Below are positions 1 to 4,967 of a DNA stretch of 7,252 bases, piece by piece; within the stretch, counting starts at the first letter, position 1, and every line of letters begins with the position of its first letter. Source of the DNA: an uncultured Sulfurovum sp. GTDB taxonomy: Bacteria; Campylobacterota; Campylobacteria; Campylobacterales; Sulfurovaceae. The notes under the pieces are model-generated. The model was not told the DNA's origin. It ran no database searches and was given only the letters and a program-made list of their open reading frames with translations. Made by a program: the position numbers and the translations under genes. The DNA is taken from assembly GCA_902727905.1 (NCBI GenBank), contig CACVAR010000398.1, positions 1 through 7,252 on the forward strand, given 5' to 3'.

Positions 1-583
1 CAATCTCAGGTGCTAAGATAGCATCGATATACTCCATAATCTCTAAACTTTTATCAGACTCATCATTAACTTTAGGCGTTAAACGTGCTGAAATCATCGT
101 TGTTGTTCCATCTTTAGAGATGAATGAATCAACAACTAAAGGATCACTAGTAGCTATTGCTTTTCTTTCTGCTAGATATGCTGCTGTAAGCTCATCAATA
201 TCTTTAATAAAGTCTTCAACAATAATATCATCGGGGTCTTCTACCCCAGCGTGTACGTATTGATAATTGGTTAAGGAATCTACTCGTGCAATATATTTAG
301 TCTTCCACAAGGCTTCCGTAATATTATCAATACTCTGTAATGCTTTTTGAGTGAAAATCCCCTCTTCATCTTTAAAAACAATGACCACACCATCATCATT
401 TCCAAAGGTCTTTCGAAACTTGTCATAATCGGTTAAGGTTTTAGAATCCTCTCCGAACCAAATACGATAGCTTCCATCCATCTCAACATGCTTAAGGTTT
501 AAAGCTAATGCCAATATAATTAACGGCACACCAATCACAATCAACCAACGAAACCTCTGTAAAAAACTTACATAATTTTTCAT
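1..583 (-). CDS. RND/MMPL-superfamily transporter, N-terminal part (runs off left edge)
   Basis: Translating the minus strand from the ATG at 583 gives 194 uninterrupted codons to the window edge, so only the N-terminus is present; members of this family usually have 700-900 residues. Residues about 12-30 form one hydrophobic helix (FRWLIVIGVPLIILALAL), followed directly by a charged periplasmic domain with the YRIWFGEDSKTL and FGNDDGVVIVF segments typical of the first porter domain of MMPL-like RND proteins. A strong Shine-Dalgarno (AGGAGGA) lies 17 bases after the stop of the beta-barrel gene, so it is the last visible gene of the leftward operon. Such proteins are inner membrane, proton-driven exporters of lipids or other hydrophobic compounds. 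The substrate here is unknown. The assignment to the superfamily rests on the single N-terminal helix, the loop sequence and the neighbours; the remaining helices are not in the window. Confidence 0.85.
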   Translation of the reverse strand, partial: MKNYVSFLQRFRWLIVIGVPLIILALALNLKHVEMDGSYRIWFGEDSKTLTDYDKFRKTFGNDDGVVIVFKDEEGIFTQKALQSIDNITEALWKTKYIARVDSLTNYQYVHAGVEDPDDIIVEDFIKDIDELTAAYLAERKAIATSDPLVVDSFISKDGTTTMISARLTPKVNDESDKSLEIMEYIDAILAPEI

Positions 584-600
584 TTTATTTTCCTCCTATT

Positions 601-1776
601 TTAAAAATAATATCCCAATTCAAATTGAACTGAATCTAATTCTTTAAATACCGAACTGCTCTTCGGCTCCAAATGTTGGTAGGAAACCCCTACTTTATAC
701 TTCTCTAAAAGTCGTGTGTTATATTCAACAAAAACCAATTTTTCATGGTTATCTTGATCTAAAGAGATACCCCCTAAAACATCTGAGTCAGCACTATCAT
801 TTACTGTTAGTCTAAAGCCTAGCATTAAATCATCTTGAAACAAGTTTCCAAAATCTTTAGCCCCTAACTTAGAGCTATCACTATCGTCATACTTATAGTA
901 CTCAGCCAAAACACCTAAGTCAGACTTACCCCATACACCATAAAAAGTATGCTCTAACCCAGCAGAGTATTGAGCATAATCAGAAACTTTTAACTCATCG
1001 GATTTTGTATAAGCCAACTCTGTTTTATAAATGGTCTCACCTGAAACCAATGTGGCGTACCCCATAACCTTGTCTACCAAATAAGCATTTTGATGAAGTG
1101 AAGTACCTAAAGGAGCTAAGTATCGTTGTTCATCATAACCATTTTGATAAATCACAGCATAATCAAACTGTGTCTCTTCGGCTGAACCTGCATATTTCAA
1201 ATATACTGTTGCTCTGTTTTTACTTTTCTGTGTTTGTAATTTGTCATCATAATTAGATGGTAAAAAGTTATTGACCGACTCAGTACCTTGAACACGTTGA
1301 CGCTCTTGACCTACTTTTGCTATCAATGCTAAATCAGAATTATCAAAATAGTGTGTATAAGCAATGTTATTCGCCCCTATCTTTGCATCATAATCAAAAG
1401 GATTATCACGCCAATCTTTTGTGTTAAAAGCATCGGTATGATTATAAAACTCCATAGCACCCCAAAAACGCGTACTTCGCCCCACAAGTAAATCAGAGTT
1501 CTCAAACTCATGTTTGTAGTACAGGTCATTTACATCTATATAACGTCTGTTTTTATCATCTTTATCAACTATAGACTCTGCATTCAATACCATTTGACCA
1601 TTAGCTGTTTTCTGTTTAAGCTCTAGCTCCAAACGTAAAGCATGTTGGCTATCTCTTTTTCCTGCTATATCATGGTCTATATAACTGCTTTCAAAACCTA
1701 TATTGCCTTTATATTCTAGTCCATCAGCAAAAAGGAAAGTACACAGTAAAGAAGATAAGCTTATTATATTTTTCAT
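601..1776 (-). CDS. Outer membrane beta-barrel protein of the RND/LolA-like cassette
   Basis: This 391-residue protein has a signal peptide (basic Lys2, hydrophobic core 4-16, probable cleavage after Ala17 before DGLEYKG). The rest is a series of alternating polar/hydrophobic strands rich in Tyr, Asp and Asn, and it ends in a C-terminal strand finishing with GYYF, the terminal aromatic signal recognised by the BAM machinery. Residues 100-135 (RSTRFWGAMEFYN, then DAFNTKDWRDNPFDYD) recall the WG-E-N-D-N-D pattern of the barrel proteins (DUF1302-like) often encoded beside LolA-like proteins and MMPL/RND transporters; that resemblance is from memory. Its ATG lies one base after the stop of the LolA-like gene, so the two are almost certainly translationally coupled. 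The likely role is the outer membrane partner of the transporter, as channel or acceptor. It could instead be an independent porin, but the operon position argues against that. Confidence 0.8.
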   Translation of the reverse strand: MKNIISLSSLLCTFLFADGLEYKGNIGFESSYIDHDIAGKRDSQHALRLELELKQKTANGQMVLNAESIVDKDDKNRRYIDVNDLYYKHEFENSDLLVGRSTRFWGAMEFYNHTDAFNTKDWRDNPFDYDAKIGANNIAYTHYFDNSDLALIAKVGQERQRVQGTESVNNFLPSNYDDKLQTQKSKNRATVYLKYAGSAEETQFDYAVIYQNGYDEQRYLAPLGTSLHQNAYLVDKVMGYATLVSGETIYKTELAYTKSDELKVSDYAQYSAGLEHTFYGVWGKSDLGVLAEYYKYDDSDSSKLGAKDFGNLFQDDLMLGFRLTVNDSADSDVLGGISLDQDNHEKLVFVEYNTRLLEKYKVGVSYQHLEPKSSSVFKELDSVQFELGYYF

Positions 1777-1777
1777 T

Positions 1778-2530
1778 TTACTGTTTCAACACACGTTTAT
1801 TAAATTCCTTAGCCGTCAACCCTACTTTAAGCTTCTCTTCTTTCCAAGTAAGCTCTGTACTTTTATCATTTTGATGATTTCTCATAACTATCTTCCCCAC
1901 TCTCCAGATACCTTCTATCTGCTTATAGTCAGAGAAAACAGCCGTTTTAAGCAGTTCAGATTTACGGTCATAGTACTCAACTTGTTTCAAAAGAAATTTA
2001 TCTTTACTTACCCAAGAAACTTGTTTGGTATAACCTGAATTTTTGTCTTTTGGAATTCGCTCACCTTTGTAACATGCTTCACCATCTAACTCAACCTCTT
2101 CTACTTTGTCACCATAAGTAAATTTGTTATAGTTTTGATTTCCTATGTCTTCATACGAAAACTCCGACCCCATAAATGAACCCGATTTATTTGAAGAAGC
2201 AATACGTTTTACACGCTTTAATGCTGGCAGATACAACCATTGGTCATCATCTCTCTCTACATGTTCATGTGTTAAAGTCTTGGTTCCTTTTACATCAGCA
2301 GGGGTTAAAAAAGTAGAAATACTTTTGTCACCATTGTCACCTTCAAGCGTCTTCATCTCAAGTTGTCTTGTACTTTTTTGACCTGAAGCATTAATCAAAA
2401 CCATCTCTGTTTTAGCAATAGAGCTTCCAAAACCATCAGTTACTTTATCTGATTTTTCGGCTATCTCCATATTGGTTAGAGCCATTAGGCTTGTAGCTGT
2501 CATTAGTGTTGTTAGTAATATTTTTGTCAT
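1778..2530 (-). CDS. Periplasmic LolA-like, outer membrane lipoprotein-sorting family protein
   Basis: The 250-residue product has an N-terminal signal peptide (core about 4-17, likely cleavage after Ala17) and no lipobox, so it should be soluble in the periplasm. The diagnostic part is residues 93-130: RDDDQWLYLPALKRVKRI, then SSNKSGSFMGSEFSYEDIG. This is the hallmark of the LolA-like family annotated as outer membrane lipoprotein-sorting protein (I believe Pfam PF17131). Alternating strands continue to the C-terminus, as expected for a half-barrel that cradles a lipid or acyl chain. It is not the housekeeping LolA, which is shorter and lacks this block. The ATG has an upstream AGGAAAG. It is the first gene of the tight LolA-like/barrel/RND trio, whose members probably form an export route from inner to outer membrane. 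The ligand is unknown. There is one Cys at 153, so no disulfide is likely. Confidence 0.88.
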   Translation of the reverse strand: MTKILLTTLMTATSLMALTNMEIAEKSDKVTDGFGSSIAKTEMVLINASGQKSTRQLEMKTLEGDNGDKSISTFLTPADVKGTKTLTHEHVERDDDQWLYLPALKRVKRIASSNKSGSFMGSEFSYEDIGNQNYNKFTYGDKVEEVELDGEACYKGERIPKDKNSGYTKQVSWVSKDKFLLKQVEYYDRKSELLKTAVFSDYKQIEGIWRVGKIVMRNHQNDKSTELTWKEEKLKVGLTAKEFNKRVLKQ

Positions 2531-2639
2531 AATTTCTCTTTCCTATAATTTAAACGTTTGAAACTGTAGGTTCGATTTTATCGAACACTATTTGACATTC
2601 GATAAAATCGAACCTACAAGTCACATTTGTTTTGATATG
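2531..2639. other. Intergenic spacer between regulator and LolA-like gene
   Basis: This 109-base gap is the only sizeable one inside the leftward operon. It carries the REP-like inverted pair (2565-2618), an 8-bp palindrome AAACGTTT at 2552-2559, and the ribosome binding site of the LolA-like gene. No convincing minus-strand -10/-35 pair is visible, so the trio is probably read through from the upstream promoter. A weak internal promoter cannot be excluded. Confidence 0.5.
2565..2618. repeat. Inverted pair of REP-like palindromes (BIME-like)
   Basis: A perfect 21-bp inverted repeat (arms 2565-2585 and 2598-2618) flanks a 12-base spacer. Each arm is itself built as GTAG plus a short palindrome: TTCGATTTTATCGAA in the left arm (2571-2585) and TTCGATAAAATCGAA in the right arm (2598-2612), with GTAG at the outer foot of each. 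A GTAG tetranucleotide beside a small palindrome, in two inverted copies, is the architecture of REP sequences arranged as a BIME and mobilised by REP-associated tyrosine transposases (RAYTs). No transposase and no second copy are seen in this window. No clear target duplication flanks it. As RNA it could form one 21-bp hairpin or two small ones. There is no T-run after it on either strand, so it is not a classical terminator. An operator function is the main alternative. Confidence 0.7.
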
Positions 2640-2921
2640 TCAATTTTCTTCTATAAATCGTTTTAAATCTTCTATATAAGAAGAAAAAGCTTGTTTCCCT
2701 TTTGAAGTAATGTGAACAATCGTTTTTGGTCGTTTCCCTTCAAATATCTTTTCTATCAAAACATACTCTTCTTTTTCTAGCTTTGAAAGGTGACTAGAAA
2801 GGTTCCCATCGGTCACAGAAAGGGCTTCTTTCAGTGCTTTAAAGGGTAGCTCATCATTTGTAATTAACAGTGAAAGCAGTTTTGAACGCACAGGTTGGTG
2901 CAATAGTGGATCAAACACCAC
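2640..2921 (-). CDS. Winged-helix transcriptional regulator (ArsR/MarR-like small form)
   Basis: The 93-residue protein is nearly all one winged-helix domain. Residues 8-20 form helix 1 (HQPVRSKLLSLLI), 26-35 helix 2, and 37-54 the recognition helix (TDGNLSSHLSKLEKEEYV). Residues 57-72 make the basic wing (EKIFEGKRPKTIVHIT), and 76-92 a C-terminal helix for dimer formation. This layout fits the small winged-helix family I know as HTH_34. No metal-binding Cys/His cluster is present, so it is not a typical ArsR metal sensor. An in-frame TAG at 2925-2927 limits the start to the GTG codons at 2921 or 2918; a weak GTAGGG precedes them. The gene overlaps the upstream membrane protein gene by 11 bases, indicating coupled translation. 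It probably represses its own operon through the inverted repeat at 3582-3600. Confidence 0.85.
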   Translation of the reverse strand: MVFDPLLHQPVRSKLLSLLITNDELPFKALKEALSVTDGNLSSHLSKLEKEEYVLIEKIFEGKRPKTIVHITSKGKQAFSSYIEDLKRFIEEN

Positions 2922-3552
2922 ACCCTACTTTAGCTTCATTCTCTTGCTTTCTTTGATGATAAGCAATGGAAGTTGGCACAACGGCTAAACCAAATATTAC
3001 TGTGGCTTGTACCATGGTGTAATAAAGTGAATCATACCCAAGCAGTAACTCAAAGTAGACACCTATGGCCAAAAGTACTAAAGCAGCTATCATGTTAAAT
3101 TGTGCCATTTTAGAAAAACGTTGAATATTCAGAACAAATCCTATGGAAAAGTAGCCTAATGAAATCATAAATAACCAAGAAATCAACCCTAAACTATACA
3201 GCTTATAAGAAGCAAATACACTACTCATTAAAATCAAAAAGAGTGACATCATCAAAAAAGTCATCATAATAAAACGTTGTCTTTTGGTACAATCATCAAT
3301 ATCATAGCTCTCATTGACTTTTTTAGTTAAAGAACCCTCAACCATAAAACCAATGCTAATTAAGACAAACATCATCACCGACCCAAATAGAATGCTATAT
3401 TCATAAGCACTCACCATACTCAAACTCAACACAACAGCAATGGCTGACCAAACATGGCAAGCACTATAGTTGTAGGGGAAGAAAGCTTCTTTATCCACCA
3501 AATGGCTCTTTATCTCCGATATCTGCTGTAGGACTTCATCTTTTTCACTCAT
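2911..3552 (-). CDS. Six-helix inner membrane protein of unknown function, paired with regulator
   Basis: I do not recognise a named family. The 213-residue protein begins with a charged amphipathic stretch (1-20). It then shows about six hydrophobic segments, near residues 33-50, 53-72, 94-115, 118-140, 152-171 and 176-197, and a short basic tail (HQRKQENEAK). An Asp/Lys/Arg-rich loop (74-93) separates helices 2 and 3. There is no signal peptide and no catalytic motif. The ATG has a good AAGGA site nine or ten bases upstream. It is the first gene of the leftward operon and overlaps the winged-helix gene. A multi-spanning protein co-translated with a small DNA-binding protein suggests it may sense membrane state and modulate that regulator, or be a membrane component of the export system. 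Both are inferences. Confidence 0.8.
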   Translation of the reverse strand: MSEKDEVLQQISEIKSHLVDKEAFFPYNYSACHVWSAIAVVLSLSMVSAYEYSILFGSVMMFVLISIGFMVEGSLTKKVNESYDIDDCTKRQRFIMMTFLMMSLFLILMSSVFASYKLYSLGLISWLFMISLGYFSIGFVLNIQRFSKMAQFNMIAALVLLAIGVYFELLLGYDSLYYTMVQATVIFGLAVVPTSIAYHQRKQENEAKVGCGV

Positions 3553-3581
3553 TATTTTCCTTTTTATTCTTTTTTGAAAAG

Positions 3582-3600
3582 TACTTTGTTTTGCAAAGTA
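3582..3600. promoter_or_regulatory. 19-bp inverted repeat, candidate operator for the winged-helix regulator
   Basis: TACTTTGTTTTGCAAAGTA is a perfect 7-bp inverted repeat (TACTTTG/CAAAGTA) around a 5-base spacer. Two symmetric half-sites centred about 10 bp apart suit a dimeric winged-helix protein. It lies 30-48 bases upstream of the operon's first ATG, overlaps the minus-strand -10 candidate at 3597-3602, and would cover the transcription start. That placement is ideal for autorepression. Binding by the regulator encoded at 2640-2921 is inferred. Confidence 0.55.
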
Positions 3601-3602
3601 TA
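3597..3602 (-). promoter_or_regulatory. Candidate -10 box for the leftward envelope operon
   Basis: Read on the minus strand this is TATACT, one mismatch from TATAAT, set in A/T-rich DNA without a recognisable -35. That is common for sigma-70 promoters in Campylobacterota. It predicts a start near 3590 and a 5' leader of about 40 bases ending in the AAGGA site of the membrane protein gene. Confidence 0.45.
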
Positions 3603-3639
3603 TATAAAAATAGATAAATTTATGATAATAAAGTCAATA

Positions 3640-3648
3640 TGCTATAAT
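3640..3648 (+). promoter_or_regulatory. Extended -10 promoter of the GNAT gene
   Basis: TGCTATAAT is a perfect extended -10 (TG, one base, TATAAT at 3643-3648). No good -35 lies 16-18 bases upstream; the region is only A/T-rich. Transcription should start near 3655, about 25 bases before the ATG at 3679, leaving a short leader with the AAAGGA ribosome site. It diverges from the operon promoter about 40 bases to its left. Confidence 0.7.
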
Positions 3649-3678
3649 TTCACCATAAAACAATTAAAGGATGAATCC

Positions 3679-3957
3679 ATGGCAGAATACACACTGGTAC
3701 ACAATGAAGCTGAAAATAAATATGAATACCATATAGATGGGAATATAGCACATATTACTTATGACAATCAAGATGGTGTACTACATATTACACATACTAT
3801 CGTACCTGAAGCACTTGCAGGAAAAGGTTTGGCTAAGATTTTAACAATTGATGTTATGAATGAAGTGGAAAAACAAGGATTAAAAGTTCAACCCCAATGT
3901 TCTTATACCGTAGCATTTATGGAGAAAAACCCAGAGTTTCAACGTCTTTTAGGTTAA
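3679..3957 (+). CDS. Small GNAT-fold N-acetyltransferase (YjdJ-like)
   Basis: The product is 92 residues, a minimal Gcn5-related acetyltransferase of the kind grouped as Acetyltransf_CG. Residues 2-41 form the N-terminal strands, with ITHTIVPEALAGKGLAKIL (37-55) carrying the acetyl-CoA phosphate-binding turn (AGKGLA, 47-52) before the long helix 53-66. The C-terminal QPQCSYTVAFMEKNPEF block (71-87) is typical of this subfamily, including the conserved Cys74-x-Tyr76. The acceptor substrate is unknown for most relatives. The ATG at 3679 is chosen because AAAGGA (3666-3670 region) precedes it and the -10 at 3643-3648 would make any longer N-terminus untranscribed. It is monocistronic and convergent with the nadD-rsfS ORF. 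Confidence 0.9.
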   Translation: MAEYTLVHNEAENKYEYHIDGNIAHITYDNQDGVLHITHTIVPEALAGKGLAKILTIDVMNEVEKQGLKVQPQCSYTVAFMEKNPEFQRLLG

Positions 3958-3963
3958 TCTCAC

Positions 3964-3988
3964 GAATAACGTATTTTTTACGTTATTC
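3964..3988. terminator. Hairpin between convergent genes, possible bidirectional terminator
   Basis: GAATAACGTA (3964-3973) pairs perfectly with TACGTTATTC (3979-3988) around a TTTTT loop. It sits in the 40-base gap between the stop codons of the GNAT gene and the nadD-rsfS ORF, where a shared terminator is expected. There is no T-run directly after the stem on either strand, so it is not a textbook intrinsic terminator. It may act as a transcript 3' end stabiliser. Confidence 0.5.
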
Positions 3989-3997
3989 AAAAATCTA

Positions 3998-4879
3998 TTA
4001 AATAATATGAGGAGAAGAGAATTTACCAGCTGAAAGCTCAACTAAAAACTCTTCCATCGAATAAGTTTGTCGAGCCTCTGAAGTCATTAAGTGAATCAAG
4101 ATATCACCTAAATCAACCACAACCCACTCATCACTCTCATCTACATGTAAAAACTCTTCACCTAAAGGTTTTAACTCTTTTTTTAACTGATCAGCTAAAG
4201 CAGCAGCATGTTTTGAAGAAATGGCATTCGCAATGACAACACGCTTTGCAATATAATCTACCTCATCAAGGTTAAATACTTCTAACTCATCTGCTTTTTT
4301 ATCATCTAAAAACGTAACAATACGCTCTGCTCTATCTTGTACACTCATTTCGTTAATACTCATGTATAAACTTTCCTTTGTAATTTTATTTCTAATTTCT
4401 GTTGAACTCATATCAACCTCTATGGTTAAGAGCTTAAAATCTCTTAACTTATTGCTTTGAATCTCATAACCTGCTCTTGTTGCTACTAGCCATGTCACTT
4501 GAGTATTTAAATACTCAAACTCTTTCCATTTCTCAATATTTTCTAAATTATCAGCACCAATTATAATATAAGCAACATTATAATTCTTCTGAAAATATCT
4601 TAAAGTTTCAACCGTTGGTGTCGGCTTACCTTGTCTAATCTCATAGTCATCTACAAGAACCCTTTCATCAATACTAAAAAGCTCTTTGGATAAGGCAAAA
4701 CGCTCTTCTGTTGTAAAGTGTGAATCCTGTTTAAAGGGGTTTAAAAAAGTAGGTACAACTACCAACTTATGGATATCTAGCACCTCTAATGTTTTTTCTA
4801 CTATTGTTTTATGCCCAAGATGTGGAGGGTCGAAACTACCACCGAATAGTGCAATGGTATTTAAGTTATCTTTCAGCAC
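3998..4879 (-). CDS. nadD-rsfS: NadD-RsfS fusion: nicotinate-nucleotide adenylyltransferase + ribosome silencing factor
   Basis: One 293-residue ORF carries two normally separate proteins. Residues 8-170 are NadD, which joins nicotinate mononucleotide and ATP to make deamido-NAD. It has the nucleotidyltransferase motif GGSFDPPHLGH (13-23, catalytic His20 and His23), PTFLNPFK (43-50), IIIGADNLENIEKW (105-118) and the SSTEIR phosphate-binding motif (158-163). Residues about 180-283 are RsfS, which binds ribosomal protein uL14 on the 50S subunit and blocks subunit joining in starvation. Its marks are RIVTFLDDKKADELEVF (186-202) and EWVVVDLGDILIHLM (251-265). The C-terminal helical tail that NadD normally has after SSTxIR seems largely missing. 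The start is a GTG with GAGG seven bases upstream. The order nadD then rsfS is common in bacteria; fusion is not. RsfS may also be made separately from an internal ATG at 4363. Confidence 0.92.
   Translation of the reverse strand: MLKDNLNTIALFGGSFDPPHLGHKTIVEKTLEVLDIHKLVVVPTFLNPFKQDSHFTTEERFALSKELFSIDERVLVDDYEIRQGKPTPTVETLRYFQKNYNVAYIIIGADNLENIEKWKEFEYLNTQVTWLVATRAGYEIQSNKLRDFKLLTIEVDMSSTEIRNKITKESLYMSINEMSVQDRAERIVTFLDDKKADELEVFNLDEVDYIAKRVVIANAISSKHAAALADQLKKELKPLGEEFLHVDESDEWVVVDLGDILIHLMTSEARQTYSMEEFLVELSAGKFSSPHII
4361..4379 (-). promoter_or_regulatory. Internal ribosome binding site and ATG at the NadD/RsfS junction
   Basis: On the minus strand AAAGGAAAG (4379-4371) is followed after seven bases by an in-frame ATG at 4363-4361 (codon 173). 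It lies between the last NadD motif and the first RsfS helix. Starting there would give a 121-residue RsfS, a normal length for the free protein. The next ATG, at 4348, lacks such a site. Whether it is used is an inference. Confidence 0.5.
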
Positions 4880-4967
4880 TAAATAACCTCGATTTATGTA
4901 AAATATAAGACGATTTTAACATAAGTATCCCAAAAGGTACGAATCTCATACTAAAGGAATGAACTAA
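4880..4967. promoter_or_regulatory. Divergent promoter region between nadD-rsfS and gap
   Basis: This 88-base gap must drive both directions. For gap, TATAAG (4904-4909) is a plausible -10, giving a leader of about 50 bases that ends in AAAGGA (4953-4958), nine bases before the ATG. On the minus strand the same A/T-rich stretch offers TATATT-like -10 sequences, and GAGG (4890-4887) precedes the GTG of nadD-rsfS. No clear -35, operator or riboswitch fold is seen. Confidence 0.4.

Noticed and set aside
1740..1776. Lipoprotein signal in the beta-barrel protein (LSSLLC near the N-terminus)
   Set aside because: Positions before Cys12 are Ser-Leu-Leu and not a lipobox, and a better signal peptidase I site follows Ala17.
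1703..2038. Plus-strand open frame of about 111 codons opposite the LolA-like and barrel genes
   Set aside because: It lies antisense to two well-supported genes, has no domain signature and no good ribosome site. The same applies to the other open frames opposite or inside gap, pgk, nadD-rsfS and the LolA-like gene.
2592..2597. TTGACA on the plus strand as a -35 element
   Set aside because: No -10 lies 16-18 bases downstream (TACAAG only), it would transcribe antisense to the regulator, and it falls in the spacer of the REP-like pair.
2565..2618. Intrinsic terminator after the regulator gene
   Set aside because: The long stem is suggestive, but no T-run follows it on the minus strand and the internal REP-like GTAG/palindrome structure explains it better.
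3574..3678. 35-residue N-terminal extension of the GNAT protein from an upstream ATG
   Set aside because: It would span the operator and the TATAAT at 3643-3648, has no ribosome site, and is not part of the family. The ATG at 3679 has AAAGGA and matches the family start.
4346..4400. Recent frameshift or sequence error merging separate nadD and rsfS genes
   Set aside because: The overlapping ATGA at the internal start looks like a stop/start relic, but reading the alternative frame upstream gives no recognisable NadD C-terminal tail. The in-frame fusion is the simplest reading; an error can only be excluded with reads or relatives.
4880..4967. Riboswitch or attenuator in the gap leader
   Set aside because: The leader is short and A/T-rich, with no stable stem set and no recognisable riboswitch core.
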